A DNA stretch of 35,566 nucleotides from an uncultured Gammaproteobacteria bacterium (GTDB lineage: Bacteria; Pseudomonadota; Gammaproteobacteria; Eutrophobiales; Eutrophobiaceae). The notes under the pieces are model-generated. The model worked only from the letters and a program-made list of their open reading frames with translations, did not search any database and was not told the DNA's origin. Location of the stretch: contig CALKEZ010000055.1 in the NCBI GenBank assembly GCA_938084745.1, positions 1-35,566 of the forward strand, given 5' to 3'. Positions 1 through 9,207 of this stretch are shown in pieces (within the stretch, counting starts at the first letter, position 1; every line of letters starts with the position of its first letter). Made by a program: the position numbers and the translations under genes.

Positions 1-140
1 AGATGGTCATGCCGGGCGACAACATCAAGATTACGGTTAAGTTGATTAACCCGATTGCGATGGAAGAAGGCTTACGTTTTGCAATACGAGAAGGGGGTCG
101 CACAGTGGGTGCGGGCGTCGTTTCTAAAATTATTGAGTAA
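1..140 (+). CDS. tuf: Elongation factor Tu, C-terminal end (partial)
   Basis: This is the last 45 codons of EF-Tu, cut by the left edge of the window; the reading frame starts at base 3. The visible part belongs to the C-terminal beta-barrel (domain 3) and carries the family-typical [18 protein letters not shown] ending before the TAA at 138-140. EF-Tu delivers aminoacyl-tRNA to the ribosome as a GTPase. The GTPase domain lies outside the window. The stop is only 7 nt before rpsJ, so the str-type genes appear to run straight into the S10 genes. Confidence 0.97.
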   Translation, partial: MVMPGDNIKITVKLINPIAMEEGLRFAIREGGRTVGAGVVSKIIE

Positions 141-147
141 ATATTAA

Positions 148-462
148 ATGGCCGAACAACAAATAATCAGGATCCGCCTCAAGGCATTTGATCATCGACT
201 GATCGATCAATCTACAAAGGAGATTGTCGAGACTGCGCGACGTACAGGTGCCCAAATCAAGGGTCCTATACCATTGCCGACCAAGAAAGAGCGTTTCACC
301 GTTCTGATTTCTCCGCATGTTAATAAAGATGCGCGTGATCAATATGAGATTCGTACTCATAAACGACTGATGGATATTATTAATCCAACTGATAAAACGG
401 TTGATGCATTAATGAAACTCGATCTGGCAGCTGGTGTTGACGTTCAGATTAAACTTAACTGA
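148..462 (+). CDS. rpsJ: 30S ribosomal protein S10 (NusE)
   Basis: This encodes a 104-residue S10, close to the usual 103. S10 sits in the 30S head and, as NusE, joins NusB in transcription antitermination. The sequence shows the normal family pattern: [13 protein letters not shown] near the N terminus, a [14 protein letters not shown] central stretch (about residues 40-53), and the THKRLMDI motif. The ATG lies 7 nt after the tuf stop, with only a weak purine-rich stretch before it, so translation may be coupled to tuf. No room exists for the leader that precedes S10 in E. coli. Confidence 0.98.
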   Translation: MAEQQIIRIRLKAFDHRLIDQSTKEIVETARRTGAQIKGPIPLPTKKERFTVLISPHVNKDARDQYEIRTHKRLMDIINPTDKTVDALMKLDLAAGVDVQIKLN

Positions 463-485
463 TATAGAGAATAGCGGAAAGAACA

Positions 486-1130
486 ATGACAATAGGAATA
501 GTAGGTCGAAAACGAGGCATGACACGTGTGTTTACAGAAGAAGGATACTCTGTGCCAGTGACCGTTGTTGAAGCGACTCCTAATCACATAGCTGGTTTGA
601 TCACGCCGGAATCTAAAGGTTATACCGCTGTGCAGGTTTCATGGGGATCAAAAAAATCCTCAGCACTGACGAAGTCAGAAGCAGGTGAATACGCTAAAGC
701 AAACCTTGAAACAGGCGAAGGGCTTTTGGAATATCGAGTGAGCAATGAAGAACTTGAACAGTACACAGCCGGTGCCGAAATCAAAGTTGATATGTTCGAA
801 GCGGGACAAAAAGTTGATGTGACCGGTACGACGAATGGTAAAGGATTTGCTGGTGCGATTAAGCGGCATCATTTCAGTCACCAACGTAATTCACATGGTA
901 ATTCATTGTCGCATCGTGCTCCTGGTTCTATTGGTCAATGCCAAACGCCGGGCAGGGTTTTTAAAGGTAAGAAAATGGCAGGTCATCTGGGTAATGTGCA
1001 ACGCACAACTCAAAACCTTGAAATAGTTCGTGTCGATAGTGAACGTAATTTGCTTTTGATTAAAGGTTCAGTGCCTTCAGTCAAGGGTGGCAAGGTTATT
1101 GTTAAACCTTCGGTAAAAACACGACAATAA
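486..1130 (+). CDS. rplC: 50S ribosomal protein L3
   Basis: This encodes a 214-residue L3 (E. coli has 209), a 23S rRNA-binding protein needed early in large-subunit assembly. It opens with the typical [12 protein letters not shown] segment. Its long central loop reaching toward the peptidyl transferase centre contains [21 protein letters not shown] (split here: [10 protein letters not shown], then [11 protein letters not shown]), which includes the glutamine methylated by PrmB in other species. The gap to rpsJ is 23 nt with a GGAAAG ribosome binding site. It is the second gene of the S10 group. Confidence 0.98.
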   Translation: MTIGIVGRKRGMTRVFTEEGYSVPVTVVEATPNHIAGLITPESKGYTAVQVSWGSKKSSALTKSEAGEYAKANLETGEGLLEYRVSNEELEQYTAGAEIKVDMFEAGQKVDVTGTTNGKGFAGAIKRHHFSHQRNSHGNSLSHRAPGSIGQCQTPGRVFKGKKMAGHLGNVQRTTQNLEIVRVDSERNLLLIKGSVPSVKGGKVIVKPSVKTRQ

Positions 1131-1140
1131 GGCAGTAATA

Positions 1141-1758
1141 ATGGAACTCACAATTCAAGCATCAGGCAAGAAAAACGTTGGCACTATGAGTGTTGCTGAT
1201 AGTATTTTTTCGGCCGAATTTAACGAGCCATTGATACATCAGGTTTTAACCTCGTATCTGGCAGGTGCACGTTCTGGCACCAAGGCACAAAAAACCCGTT
1301 CCGAAGTAAGGGGCGGTGGCAAAAAACCGTTTAAACAAAAAGGAACGGGACGCGCACGAGCGGGAACTATCCGTAGTCCATTATGGCGCGGTGGTGGTAT
1401 TACTTTTGCTGCAAAACCACGTGACTTTAGTAAAAAACTGAATAAGAAAATGTATCGTGCTGCAATGCGTTCAATATTTTCTGAACTTGTCCGCCAAGAC
1501 CGTTTGATATGTGTGGATGAATTTGATGTTGCTGATTCAAAAACAAAGCTCGTTTTAGAGAAGTTGGCAAGCTTTGAACTTGGTGAGGTATTGATCGTGA
1601 CGGAAGAGCTAAGTGAGCATCTTTATCTCGGTGTCAGGAATATCCCCAAGGTTGACATAATTGATACTAACGAAATCGATCCGTACACATTGATTGGATT
1701 TGAAAAAGTATTGATGACTCAAGCTGCGGTTAAAAAAGTTGAGGCATGGTTATCATGA
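1141..1758 (+). CDS. rplD: 50S ribosomal protein L4
   Basis: This encodes a 205-residue L4 (E. coli 201), a 23S rRNA domain I binder with a long loop lining the peptide exit tunnel. The loop is visible as the basic, glycine-rich segment around residues 44-92, with [20 protein letters not shown] and then [16 protein letters not shown]. In E. coli L4 also represses its own operon through the S10 leader, but that leader is absent here, so the E. coli mechanism cannot be assumed. The TGA stop overlaps the rplW start in an ATGA junction. Confidence 0.98.
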   Translation: MELTIQASGKKNVGTMSVADSIFSAEFNEPLIHQVLTSYLAGARSGTKAQKTRSEVRGGGKKPFKQKGTGRARAGTIRSPLWRGGGITFAAKPRDFSKKLNKKMYRAAMRSIFSELVRQDRLICVDEFDVADSKTKLVLEKLASFELGEVLIVTEELSEHLYLGVRNIPKVDIIDTNEIDPYTLIGFEKVLMTQAAVKKVEAWLS

Positions 1759-2051
1759 ATAAGGAAAAATTAATGACAGTTTTGCTTGAGCCAAGAGTGA
1801 CTGAAAAGTCTACTCTGGTAGGTGAAGCTTACAATCAATATGTGTTTAAGGTCGCCAAGGATGCAACCAAGCCGGAAATAAAGCAGGCTGTTGAACTCAT
1901 GTTTGAAGGTGCTGAAGTCCAATCCGTTCAGGTCGTCAATGTCAAAGGTAAAACAAAAATGTTTGCACGCAGACCAGGACAACGTGTTAACTGGAAAAAA
2001 GCCTATGTCAAATTAAAGCCTGGCTTTGATATTGATTTCATGGGGGGCTAA
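1755..2051 (+). CDS. rplW: 50S ribosomal protein L23
   Basis: This encodes a 98-residue L23 (E. coli 100), which sits at the tunnel exit and docks trigger factor and SRP. The start at 1755 is preferred because it gives the usual short N terminus ([19 protein letters not shown]) and an ATGA overlap with the rplD stop. An ATG 9 nt upstream (1746) in the same frame would add three residues without family support. Conserved features are the EPRVTEKS segment and the C-terminal [16 protein letters not shown] basic stretch. Confidence 0.97.
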   Translation: MNKEKLMTVLLEPRVTEKSTLVGEAYNQYVFKVAKDATKPEIKQAVELMFEGAEVQSVQVVNVKGKTKMFARRPGQRVNWKKAYVKLKPGFDIDFMGG

Positions 2052-2064
2052 CAGGTAATAAATT

Positions 2065-2886
2065 ATGGCATTAATTAAACCAAATCCGACATCAAATGGC
2101 CGCCGTTCAGTAGTCAAGGTTGTTAGCCCTGAATTGTACAAGGGTAAACCCTACGAGCCATTGCTGGAAAAACAGAATAAACATTCAGGCCGTAATAATA
2201 ATGGTCGTATCACTGTGCGTCATCGTGGTGGTGGCTCGAAGCAGCGTTATCGCGTAATTGATTTCAAGCGTAACAAGGATGGTATTCCAGCTAAGGTTGA
2301 ACGTATTGAATACGATCCTAACAGAACAGCACATATAGCCTTGTTGCTCTATGTCGATGGAGAAAGACGTTACATCATTGCGCCAAACGGTGTTAAAGAT
2401 GGTGCGCAGCTCATGTCTGGATCTGAGGCGAGTATACAGGTTGGTAACTGTATGCCATTAAGGAATATTCCTTTAGGTACAACAGTCCACTGTATCGAGT
2501 TGAAACCAGGTAAAGGTGCGCAGATAGCACGAAGTGCAGGAACCGGTGTACAGTTGGTTGCAAAAGAAGGTCAACATGCAACTCTTCGGTTACGCTCAGG
2601 TGAAATGCGTAAGGTTTTATCTGATTGTCGTGCAACCATTGGTGAAGTTGGTAACGGTGAGCATTCACTAAGATCATTAGGTAAGGCTGGCGCAAAACGT
2701 TGGCGTGGTATTCGGCCGACCGTACGTGGTGTTGCCATGAACCCTGTTGATCACCCACATGGTGGTGGTGAAGGTCGTACTTCTGGTGGTCGTCATCCTG
2801 TTAGTCCATGGGGTACGCCAACCAAAGGTTACAAAACGAGAAAGAACAAACGAACTGATAAATTAATCATTCGTAAACGTAAATAA
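2065..2886 (+). CDS. rplB: 50S ribosomal protein L2
   Basis: This encodes a 273-residue L2, exactly the usual length. L2 is a 23S rRNA-binding protein close to the peptidyl transferase centre and part of a subunit bridge. The C-terminal [18 protein letters not shown] motif is intact and includes His230 (the histidine numbered 229 in E. coli when Met1 is omitted), long discussed as functionally important. [12 protein letters not shown] near residue 52 is also typical. It lies 13 nt after rplW and 15 nt before rpsS. Confidence 0.98.
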   Translation: MALIKPNPTSNGRRSVVKVVSPELYKGKPYEPLLEKQNKHSGRNNNGRITVRHRGGGSKQRYRVIDFKRNKDGIPAKVERIEYDPNRTAHIALLLYVDGERRYIIAPNGVKDGAQLMSGSEASIQVGNCMPLRNIPLGTTVHCIELKPGKGAQIARSAGTGVQLVAKEGQHATLRLRSGEMRKVLSDCRATIGEVGNGEHSLRSLGKAGAKRWRGIRPTVRGVAMNPVDHPHGGGEGRTSGGRHPVSPWGTPTKGYKTRKNKRTDKLIIRKRK

Positions 2887-2901
2887 GCGAGAGGATTACA
2901 C

Positions 2902-3171
2902 GTGCCACGTTCAGTAAAGAAAGGTCCATTTGTAGATCATCACCTGTTAAAGAAGGTGGAAGCGGCAAAGGAATCTAACGATAAGCGTCCAATTAAAACC
3001 TGGTCACGTCGTTCTATGGTAATGCCTGAGATGGTGGGTTTGACAATCGGTGTACATAACGGCCGTGATCATATGCCTATTTATATCTCTGAAAATATGG
3101 TGGGTCACAAATTAGGTGAGTTTGCTTTAACGCGAACCTTTCGTGGACACATTGCAGATAGAAAATCTTAA
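2902..3171 (+). CDS. rpsS: 30S ribosomal protein S19
   Basis: This encodes an 89-residue S19 (E. coli 92) of the 30S head, next to S13 and the A-site finger. It starts with GTG, supported by a GAGG ribosome binding site 7 nt upstream and by the standard N terminus [18 protein letters not shown]. The conserved KTWSRRS and [11 protein letters not shown] blocks follow, and the C terminus has the usual [12 protein letters not shown]. It continues the S10 gene order between rplB and rplV. Confidence 0.98.
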   Translation: MPRSVKKGPFVDHHLLKKVEAAKESNDKRPIKTWSRRSMVMPEMVGLTIGVHNGRDHMPIYISENMVGHKLGEFALTRTFRGHIADRKS

Positions 3172-3189
3172 TTACTAGAAAACAAAATT

Positions 3190-3528
3190 ATGGCAACTTC
3201 AGCAACATTAAAATTTACACATTTGTCACCGCAAAAGCTGCGTCTGGTGGCAGATCAAGTTCGTGGCATGGCAGTTGATCGCGCAATTAACCTGCTTGCC
3301 TTCAGTAATAAGAAGGGTGCGGATATCATTAAGAAGGTCCTTGAATCTGCGATTGCCAATGCCGAAAACAATGACGGCGCTGATATCGATGAATTACGAG
3401 TTAGTGCGATACAAGTGAATCAGGGTCCGACTATGAAGCGCTTACGTCCACGTGCCAGAGGCCGTGCCGATAGAATTATAAAAAGAACCAGTCATCTTAC
3501 GGTGACGGTTTCTGAAAACGGAGATTAA
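3190..3528 (+). CDS. rplV: 50S ribosomal protein L22
   Basis: This encodes a 112-residue L22 (E. coli 110). It binds all 23S domains and sends a beta-hairpin into the exit tunnel, where changes can confer macrolide resistance. The [16 protein letters not shown]-terminal block and the tunnel hairpin with [18 protein letters not shown] are intact, with no deletion in the loop. It lies 18 nt after rpsS and 7 nt before rpsC. Confidence 0.98.
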   Translation: MATSATLKFTHLSPQKLRLVADQVRGMAVDRAINLLAFSNKKGADIIKKVLESAIANAENNDGADIDELRVSAIQVNQGPTMKRLRPRARGRADRIIKRTSHLTVTVSENGD

Positions 3529-3535
3529 TAAGAGC

Positions 3536-4231
3536 ATGGGTCAAAAAGTACATCCAACGGGGATACGCCTCGGCATTATTAAAGACTGGACATCAACCTG
3601 GTATGCAGACAGTAAGGACTACGCTAATTATCTGCACGCAGATCTGAAGGTTAGAGAATATATACGCAAAAAACTGGCTAATGCATCAGTCAGCCGTATT
3701 CAGATTGAAAGACCTGCAGGTAATGCACGCGTCATTATACATACAGCTCGTCCAGGTATTGTGATTGGCAAAAAAGGTGAAGATATTGAACGCCTTCGTT
3801 TTGAAATTTCAAAAATGATGGGTGTGCCGGCACATGTTAGTGTTGAAGAAATACGTAAGCCAGAACTGGATGCTTTTCTGGTTGCTGAAAGTGTTGCTCA
3901 GCAAATAGAACGACGCATTATGTTCCGTCGTGCAATGAAACGTGCCGTAACCAATACCATGCGTCTTGGAGCACAAGGAATAAAGATTAGTCTTGGTGGT
4001 CGATTAAATGGTGCTGAAATAGCACGTACTGAATGGTATCGCGAAGGTAGAGTGCCGTTGCACACATTGCGTGCAGATATCGATTACGGTACGGCTGAAG
4101 CCAATACTACCTACGGTATTATTGGGATAAAGGTCTGGATATTTAAAGGCGAAGTATTTGTCGGTCATGAACAAAATGTCGAAGAAGAAAGCCAGAAAGA
4201 AGAAGTGACAAAAGAAAAAGCCAAGGCATAA
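3536..4231 (+). CDS. rpsC: 30S ribosomal protein S3
   Basis: This encodes a 231-residue S3 (E. coli 233), part of the mRNA entry pore and ribosomal helicase. The type II KH domain shows the GxxG loop GKKG at residues 78-81 inside [14 protein letters not shown]. The C-terminal domain has the [20 protein letters not shown] block. The last 20 residues are acidic and lysine-rich, as is common for S3 tails. A 32 nt gap separates it from rplP. Confidence 0.98.
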   Translation: MGQKVHPTGIRLGIIKDWTSTWYADSKDYANYLHADLKVREYIRKKLANASVSRIQIERPAGNARVIIHTARPGIVIGKKGEDIERLRFEISKMMGVPAHVSVEEIRKPELDAFLVAESVAQQIERRIMFRRAMKRAVTNTMRLGAQGIKISLGGRLNGAEIARTEWYREGRVPLHTLRADIDYGTAEANTTYGIIGIKVWIFKGEVFVGHEQNVEEESQKEEVTKEKAKA

Positions 4232-4263
4232 GTTAAGAGTAAGCAACTAACTAGGAATTTGAC

Positions 4264-4677
4264 GTGTTACAGCCAAAAAGAACAAAATTTAGAAAACAAA
4301 TGAAACTAAGTAATCGTGGTCTCGCCACCGTTGCTAATAAGGTCAGCTTTGGTGAATTTGGTCTGAAAGCAGTTGGTAGAGGTCGTATTACAGCTCGCCA
4401 GATTGAAGCTGCACGACGTGCATTAACGCGTAAAGTAAAGCGTGGTGCGAAGGTCTGGATCAGAATTTTTCCAGATAAACCAATAACCAAAAAGCCATTG
4501 GAAGTTCGCCAGGGTAAAGGTAAGGGTAATGTGGAATATTGGGTTGCACAAATACAGCCCGGCAGAATGCTTTATGAGATGGAAGGTGTGCCAGAAGATC
4601 TAGCACGTGAAGCATTTGAATTAGCTGCTGCCAAGTTGCCGATTAAGACAACCTTTGTTGCGAGGACAGTATTGTAA
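4264..4677 (+). CDS. rplP: 50S ribosomal protein L16
   Basis: This encodes a 137-residue L16 (E. coli 136), needed for A-site tRNA placement and late 50S assembly. The start is GTG at 4264, giving the standard N terminus [13 protein letters not shown]. The [19 protein letters not shown] segment contains the arginine that is hydroxylated in E. coli L16. The gene ends in TAATG, sharing one base with the rpmC start. Confidence 0.97.
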   Translation: MLQPKRTKFRKQMKLSNRGLATVANKVSFGEFGLKAVGRGRITARQIEAARRALTRKVKRGAKVWIRIFPDKPITKKPLEVRQGKGKGNVEYWVAQIQPGRMLYEMEGVPEDLAREAFELAAAKLPIKTTFVARTVL

Positions 4678-4883
4678 TGAAAGCCGCAGAACTAAGAGCA
4701 AAGACAGCTGAAGAGCTTCAATCAATTTTATTGGAAGAATTGCGTGCCCAGTTTAATTTACGTATGAGAAAAGGCACCGGGCAACTTGATAAGCCCAGTG
4801 AGATGAAAAAAACTCGGCGTAATATTGCACGACTCCATACGCTTATTAATGAGAAAAAAACTGCATCAGGTAAAGAAGTATGA
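4677..4883 (+). CDS. rpmC: 50S ribosomal protein L29
   Basis: This encodes a 68-residue L29 (E. coli 63), a small two-helix protein beside L23 at the tunnel exit. It shows the typical [13 protein letters not shown] start and a second helix containing [17 protein letters not shown]. It overlaps rplP by one base at the start and rpsQ by four at the end (ATGA), so the three genes are probably translationally coupled. Confidence 0.97.
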   Translation: MKAAELRAKTAEELQSILLEELRAQFNLRMRKGTGQLDKPSEMKKTRRNIARLHTLINEKKTASGKEV

Positions 4884-5146
4884 GCACTGAAACAGCACAA
4901 GCAAAAACGTTAACGGGTACTGTAATTAGTAACAAAATGGATAAGACCATTTCTGTTTTAATTGAACGTACTGTAAAACATCCACTTTATGGAAAGTTCA
5001 TGCGTCGTTCGACCAAATTGATGGCACACGATGAAGCTAATGAATGTGGCGAAGGTGATATTGTGATTATAGAAGCAACACGTCCTTTGTCGAAAAACAA
5101 GTCCTGGCGCTTACAGAAAGTTGTCAGTAAGGCACAAGTTGTATAA
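4880..5146 (+). CDS. rpsQ: 30S ribosomal protein S17
   Basis: This encodes an 88-residue S17 (E. coli 84), a primary 16S rRNA binder with an OB fold. The [18 protein letters not shown] and [13 protein letters not shown] segments and the acidic [18 protein letters not shown] block are all typical. The ATG overlaps the rpmC stop. It is the last gene of the classical S10 group; only 23 nt, with no visible terminator, separate it from rplN, so transcription probably continues into the spc group. Confidence 0.98.
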   Translation: MSTETAQAKTLTGTVISNKMDKTISVLIERTVKHPLYGKFMRRSTKLMAHDEANECGEGDIVIIEATRPLSKNKSWRLQKVVSKAQVV

Positions 5147-5169
5147 CCGGTTTAGGAGATAGAGCGCAC

Positions 5170-5538
5170 ATGATTCAAATGCAAACAATGCTTGATGCAG
5201 CAGACAACAGCGGCGCACGCCGGGTGATGTGTGTGAAAGTATTGGGTGGCTCAAAGCGACGATACGCTAACGTTGGTGACGTGATTAAGGTCAGCATCAA
5301 GGAAGCTATCCCTCGTGGCAAAGTTAAAAAGGGCGACGTTTATAACGCAGTTGTTGTGCGTACCCGTAAAGGTGTACGTAGAGCAGACGGATCGTTGATT
5401 CGTTTTGACGGTAATGCTGCTGTATTGCTGAATGCTCAATTGCAACCCATTGGTACACGTATATTTGGCCCTGTAACACGTGAATTACGTGGAGAAAAGT
5501 TTATGAAGATTGTCTCTTTGGCACCGGAGGTACTCTAA
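5170..5538 (+). CDS. rplN: 50S ribosomal protein L14
   Basis: This encodes a 122-residue L14 (E. coli 123), located at the subunit interface where it also receives RsfS. The start [18 protein letters not shown] and the [19 protein letters not shown] block are characteristic. A good ribosome binding site (TAGGAGAT) precedes the ATG. The stop lies one base before the rplX start. Confidence 0.98.
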   Translation: MIQMQTMLDAADNSGARRVMCVKVLGGSKRRYANVGDVIKVSIKEAIPRGKVKKGDVYNAVVVRTRKGVRRADGSLIRFDGNAAVLLNAQLQPIGTRIFGPVTRELRGEKFMKIVSLAPEVL

Positions 5539-5539
5539 G

Positions 5540-5860
5540 ATGGCGCGCATTAAGAAAGGTGATGAAGTGGTAGTCATTGCGGGTAAGGACAAAGGTAAAC
5601 GTGGTGTGGTTTTATCTGTGGTTAGTGAGTCGGATAAGATCTTTGTCGAAAACGTTAATATGATAAAAAAACATACCAAGGGTAACCCTATGCAGGGTAC
5701 GCCAGGTGGTATCGTCGAAAAAGAAGCAGCGATACATATCTCCAATGTCGCAATGTGGAATCCAGTCTCTAATAAGGGTGACCGAGTCGGTTATCGTTCG
5801 CTGGAAGATGGTCAAAAAGTGCGATATTTCAAGTCAAACAATGAAGTTGTGGATGTATAA
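5540..5860 (+). CDS. rplX: 50S ribosomal protein L24
   Basis: This encodes a 106-residue L24 (E. coli 104), an assembly initiator protein of the 50S subunit. The start at 5540 is chosen because a GGAGG at 5526-5530 lies 9 nt upstream and the protein then begins [19 protein letters not shown] at 5510 in the same frame would add ten residues overlapping rplN and is not credible. The N-terminal KOW motif (about residues 4-35, [17 protein letters not shown]) is clear. Confidence 0.97.
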   Translation: MARIKKGDEVVVIAGKDKGKRGVVLSVVSESDKIFVENVNMIKKHTKGNPMQGTPGGIVEKEAAIHISNVAMWNPVSNKGDRVGYRSLEDGQKVRYFKSNNEVVDV

Positions 5861-5871
5861 GGTCAATACTC

Positions 5872-6411
5872 ATGGTCAGATTACAAGAGCATTATAATAA
5901 TACGGTGATTAAGCAATTAACCGAACAGTTCGGTTATAAATCACCGATGCAGGTACCCAAGATCACTAAGATCACCCTGAATATGGGGATAGGTGAGGCG
6001 GTTGCAGATAAGAAAGTTGTTGAGCATGCGGTAGATGATATGTCCAAAATTGCCGGACAAAAGCCTATCGTCTGTAACGCGAGAAAGTCTGTTGCAAACT
6101 TTAAAGTGCGTGAAGGCTGGCCTGTTGGTTGTAAGGTTACATTGCGTCGCGATCGTATGTATGAATTTCTGGATCGATTGATTTCTATTGCTATACCCCG
6201 TATTAGAGATTTCCGTGGTTTAAATGCAAAGTCATTTGATGGACGTGGTAATTATAATATGGGTATCAAGGAACAGATTATTTTCCCTGAAATTGATTAT
6301 GACAAGATAGATGCACTACGAGGTATGGATATAACGATTACTACCTCTGCGCGTACAGATGAAGAAGGCCGTGCTTTGTTAACGGCATTTAATTTACCGT
6401 TAAGATCTTGA
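5872..6411 (+). CDS. rplE: 50S ribosomal protein L5
   Basis: This encodes a 179-residue L5, the usual length. L5 binds 5S rRNA in the central protuberance and touches P-site tRNA. The [32 protein letters not shown] and [17 protein letters not shown] blocks are all present. It lies 11 nt after rplX and 12 nt before rpsN in normal spc order. Confidence 0.98.
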   Translation: MVRLQEHYNNTVIKQLTEQFGYKSPMQVPKITKITLNMGIGEAVADKKVVEHAVDDMSKIAGQKPIVCNARKSVANFKVREGWPVGCKVTLRRDRMYEFLDRLISIAIPRIRDFRGLNAKSFDGRGNYNMGIKEQIIFPEIDYDKIDALRGMDITITTSARTDEEGRALLTAFNLPLRS

Positions 6412-6423
6412 GGTCTATTTAAT

Positions 6424-6729
6424 ATGGCAAAGTCATGCATGGTTAACCGCGAAGTCAAACGTATACGTTTGGTTAAAAAATACGCGGCGAAAAGAATTGA
6501 ATTGAAAGCAATTATTAAAGACACATCATTGAATGAAGATGATCGTGCTGCAGCACGCGATAGATTGAGTAAGCTGCCTAGAGACTCAAGTCCGGTTCGT
6601 ATTCGAAATCGCTGTAATATTACGGGACGACCACATGGTTATTACCGTAAATTTGGATTAGGTAGAAATAAATTACGTGAAGCAGCTATGCGTGGCGATG
6701 TGCCAGGCCTGGTTAAAGCAAGCTGGTAA
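6424..6729 (+). CDS. rpsN: 30S ribosomal protein S14 (long, zinc-free form)
   Basis: This encodes a 101-residue S14 of the long type found in proteobacteria. Only isolated cysteines are present and the paired CxxC...CxxC zinc ribbon of the short form is missing, so this is the zinc-independent version. The C-terminal [19 protein letters not shown] and the final KASW are typical. It sits in the 30S head near the A and P sites. In contrast, L36 in the same operon retains its zinc ligands. Confidence 0.97.
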   Translation: MAKSCMVNREVKRIRLVKKYAAKRIELKAIIKDTSLNEDDRAAARDRLSKLPRDSSPVRIRNRCNITGRPHGYYRKFGLGRNKLREAAMRGDVPGLVKASW

Positions 6730-6748
6730 ATAAAGAGAGAACTATAAG

Positions 6749-7144
6749 ATGAGTATGTCAGACCCGATTTCAGATATGTTGACGCGAATTCGTAATTCAT
6801 TACAGCGTAATAAGCGTGATGTGAAAATGCCTTCGTCAAAATTAAAAGTAGCGATTGCAAATATACTGAAGCAAGAAGGTTACATTATTGATTACAGTGT
6901 TGCAGAGCATGACAAAAAAGCAACGTTAACTATTGAGCTCAAATATTATGAGGGTAAGGCGGTTATTGAATCAATTAAGCGCGTTAGCCGTCCGAGTCTG
7001 CGTAGTTATAAATCAGTTGATGACCTGCCAAAAGTAATGGGTGGTCTGGGTGTGTCAATTATATCTACAGCAAAAGGTGTTATGACAGATAAATCAGCAC
7101 GTGAACAAGGTGTTGGTGGCGAAGTGTTGTGTTACGTTTCATAA
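6749..7144 (+). CDS. rpsH: 30S ribosomal protein S8
   Basis: This encodes a 131-residue S8 (E. coli 130), a primary binder of the central 16S domain and the spc translational repressor in E. coli. The N terminus [16 protein letters not shown] matches the family. The C terminus contains the [14 protein letters not shown](Q)GVGGEVLC signature. The regulatory target site near rplE was not examined as a structure, so autoregulation here is only inferred from E. coli. Confidence 0.98.
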   Translation: MSMSDPISDMLTRIRNSLQRNKRDVKMPSSKLKVAIANILKQEGYIIDYSVAEHDKKATLTIELKYYEGKAVIESIKRVSRPSLRSYKSVDDLPKVMGGLGVSIISTAKGVMTDKSAREQGVGGEVLCYVS

Positions 7145-7160
7145 ATGATTGGATTGAATT

Positions 7161-7694
7161 ATGTCAAGAATAGCAAGTAATCCGGTAACTATACCTACAG
7201 GTGTTGATGTCAATATCGTCGGCAGTCTAATTACCATAAAAGGTAGCAGGGGTGAGTTATCGCATGATGTTCATCCTTTAGTAAAGGTTGAGCAAGAAGA
7301 TAACGTGTTGAAGACCACTGTGAATAATAACAGTAAGTCTGCCAAGGCATTGTCAGGTACAACACGCGCACTACTGCAGAATATCGTGACTGGTGTGAGC
7401 GAAGGGTTTGAGCGTAAATTGAGTATTGTTGGCGTTGGTTATCGCGCAGCAGTTGCTGGGAAAGATTTGAACCTGTCATTAGGTTTCTCACATCCGGTTG
7501 CATTTCAAATACCGGATGGCATTACGATTGAAACACCTACACAAACTGAAATTGTTATTAAGGGTTTTGATAAACAACAAGTCGGTCAGGTTGCTGCAAA
7601 TATTCGCAGGTACCGTCCGCCAGAACCATATAAAGGCAAGGGTGTTCGTTATTCGGATGAACGTATCATTCGCAAAGAAGCCAAGAAGAGCTAG
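7161..7694 (+). CDS. rplF: 50S ribosomal protein L6
   Basis: This encodes a 177-residue L6, the normal length, with two homologous domains at the base of the L7/L12 stalk. The second domain ends in the signature [18 protein letters not shown]. The start [16 protein letters not shown] is typical. It lies 16 nt after rpsH and 5 nt before rplR. Confidence 0.98.
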   Translation: MSRIASNPVTIPTGVDVNIVGSLITIKGSRGELSHDVHPLVKVEQEDNVLKTTVNNNSKSAKALSGTTRALLQNIVTGVSEGFERKLSIVGVGYRAAVAGKDLNLSLGFSHPVAFQIPDGITIETPTQTEIVIKGFDKQQVGQVAANIRRYRPPEPYKGKGVRYSDERIIRKEAKKS

Positions 7695-7699
7695 TCGAT

Positions 7700-8053
7700 A
7701 TGAGTAAAAAAACAGAAAGAATACGCCGTGCTAAAAAAGCGCGTGCCAAGATAAAACAACTTGGAGTAAATAGGTTGTGCGTCTACAAGACACCGCGTCA
7801 CGTTTACGCACAGGTCATTGCGCCAAGTGGTTCACAGGTACTCGCGAGTGCCTCGAGTTTGGATAAAGAAATCAAGGGTCAGATTAAGTACAGCGGTAAT
7901 GTCGATGCAGCCATTACTGTCGGTAAAATTCTGGCTGAACGTGCGAAGAAAGCAGGTATATCAAAGGTTGCTTTTGATCGCTCAGGCTTCAAATACCATG
8001 GTCGCATTAAAGCATTAGCAGATGCTGCACGCGAACAAGGTATGGAATTTTAA
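7700..8053 (+). CDS. rplR: 50S ribosomal protein L18
   Basis: This encodes a 117-residue L18, the usual length, which binds 5S rRNA with L5. The basic N-terminal tail (residues 1-20, rich in Arg and Lys) and the C-terminal [20 protein letters not shown] motif are characteristic. The ATG follows the rplF stop by 5 nt, so coupling is likely. Confidence 0.98.
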   Translation: MSKKTERIRRAKKARAKIKQLGVNRLCVYKTPRHVYAQVIAPSGSQVLASASSLDKEIKGQIKYSGNVDAAITVGKILAERAKKAGISKVAFDRSGFKYHGRIKALADAAREQGMEF

Positions 8054-8064
8054 GGAAGGGTCTA

Positions 8065-8571
8065 ATGGCATTAGGAAACTCAATAACCGGTAACGAAGAT
8101 CTTCAGGAAAAGCTTGTCAATGTTAATCGCGTTGCCAAGGTTGTTAAAGGTGGTCGTCAATTTGGTTTTGCAGCATTAACAGTTGTTGGTGATGGTAATG
8201 GACGTGTAGGAGTAGGGCGAGGTAAGTCTCGTGAAGTTCCTCTCGCTATTCAAAAGGCAATGGAAGATGCGCGCCGTAATATGATCTCTGTGCCGCTAAA
8301 AGAAGGTACGCTTCAATATGCTATTACAGCAGAATTTGGTGCAGCTAAGGTATACATGCAGCCTGCTTCTGAGGGTACCGGTATTATTGCGGGTGGTCCT
8401 ATGCGTGCCGTGTTTGAGGTTGTTGGTATTCATAATGTATTGGCCAAGTCTATCGGTTCAACCAATCCAATTAACGTCGTACGTGCGACGATTGAAGGAT
8501 TAAAGTCGATGTCTTCACCTGATTACATAGCAGCGAAACGCGGCAAAACTGTAGAAGAAGTGGTCAGCTGA
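8065..8571 (+). CDS. rpsE: 30S ribosomal protein S5
   Basis: This encodes a 168-residue S5 (E. coli 167), which shapes the mRNA entry channel and affects decoding accuracy. The N-terminal double-stranded RNA-binding-like domain has [19 protein letters not shown] and [17 protein letters not shown]. The C-terminal domain has the [21 protein letters not shown] block. A GGAAGGG ribosome binding site precedes the ATG. Confidence 0.98.
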   Translation: MALGNSITGNEDLQEKLVNVNRVAKVVKGGRQFGFAALTVVGDGNGRVGVGRGKSREVPLAIQKAMEDARRNMISVPLKEGTLQYAITAEFGAAKVYMQPASEGTGIIAGGPMRAVFEVVGIHNVLAKSIGSTNPINVVRATIEGLKSMSSPDYIAAKRGKTVEEVVS

Positions 8572-8573
8572 TT

Positions 8574-8768
8574 ATGGTTAAGAAATCTGACAAACAATTA
8601 AAGGTTACGTTGGTGAAGAGTACCAACCGACGTATTCAAAAACATAAAGCCTGTGTTATGGGACTTGGCTTACGTCGTATTGGTCATAGTGTCATTGTAA
8701 GTGATACTCCGGAGAACCGGGGAATGATCAATAAGGTAAGTTATTTGCTCGCAGTAGAAGAGGACTAA
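8574..8768 (+). CDS. rpmD: 50S ribosomal protein L30
   Basis: This encodes a 64-residue L30 (E. coli 59), a small 23S rRNA binder. The [20 protein letters not shown] and [21 protein letters not shown] segments (each of family type) identify it. It begins 2 nt after the rpsE stop and ends 4 nt before rplO. Some bacterial groups lack L30, so its presence is informative about lineage but not decisive. Confidence 0.97.
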   Translation: MVKKSDKQLKVTLVKSTNRRIQKHKACVMGLGLRRIGHSVIVSDTPENRGMINKVSYLLAVEED

Positions 8769-8772
8769 GCTG

Positions 8773-9207
8773 ATGCGTTTGAACACAATTAAACCCCATC
8801 CTGATTCTACATCAGACCCAAAGCGTCGTGGTCGTGGTATCGGTTCAGGCCTTGGTAAAACAGGCGGACGTGGGCATAAAGGTCAAAAATCACGAGCAGG
8901 TGGTTACCACAAGGTAGGTTTCGAAGGCGGACAGATGCCATTACAACGTCGTTTACCTAAAGTTGGTTTTAGTTCGCGTGTTAGTCGTGTCACCGCCGAG
9001 CTGCGTTTACATGAATTAGCGGGTTTGGATGTTGATGTGATCGATATTGAGGCTCTTAAGGCAGCACGGTTGATTAATAAAAGTATCTTACGGGTAAAGA
9101 TTATCCTTTCCGGTAAATTGGAAAAAGCAGTAACAGTTAAGGGCTTGATGGCTACCAAGGGCGCGAAAGCGGCTATTGAGGCTGCTGGTGGGAAAATAGA
9201 AGAATAA
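8773..9207 (+). CDS. rplO: 50S ribosomal protein L15
   Basis: This encodes a 144-residue L15, the usual length, which binds several 23S domains late in assembly. The glycine- and arginine-rich N-terminal extension (about residues 18-48, with [20 protein letters not shown]) is characteristic and followed by [17 protein letters not shown]. The TAA stop directly abuts the secY ATG. Confidence 0.98.
   Translation: MRLNTIKPHPDSTSDPKRRGRGIGSGLGKTGGRGHKGQKSRAGGYHKVGFEGGQMPLQRRLPKVGFSSRVSRVTAELRLHELAGLDVDVIDIEALKAARLINKSILRVKIILSGKLEKAVTVKGLMATKGAKAAIEAAGGKIEE

Noticed and set aside
2411..2758. 115-codon minus-strand frame inside rplB
   Set aside because: L2 is certain on the plus strand, and the antisense frame has no recognisable protein pattern.
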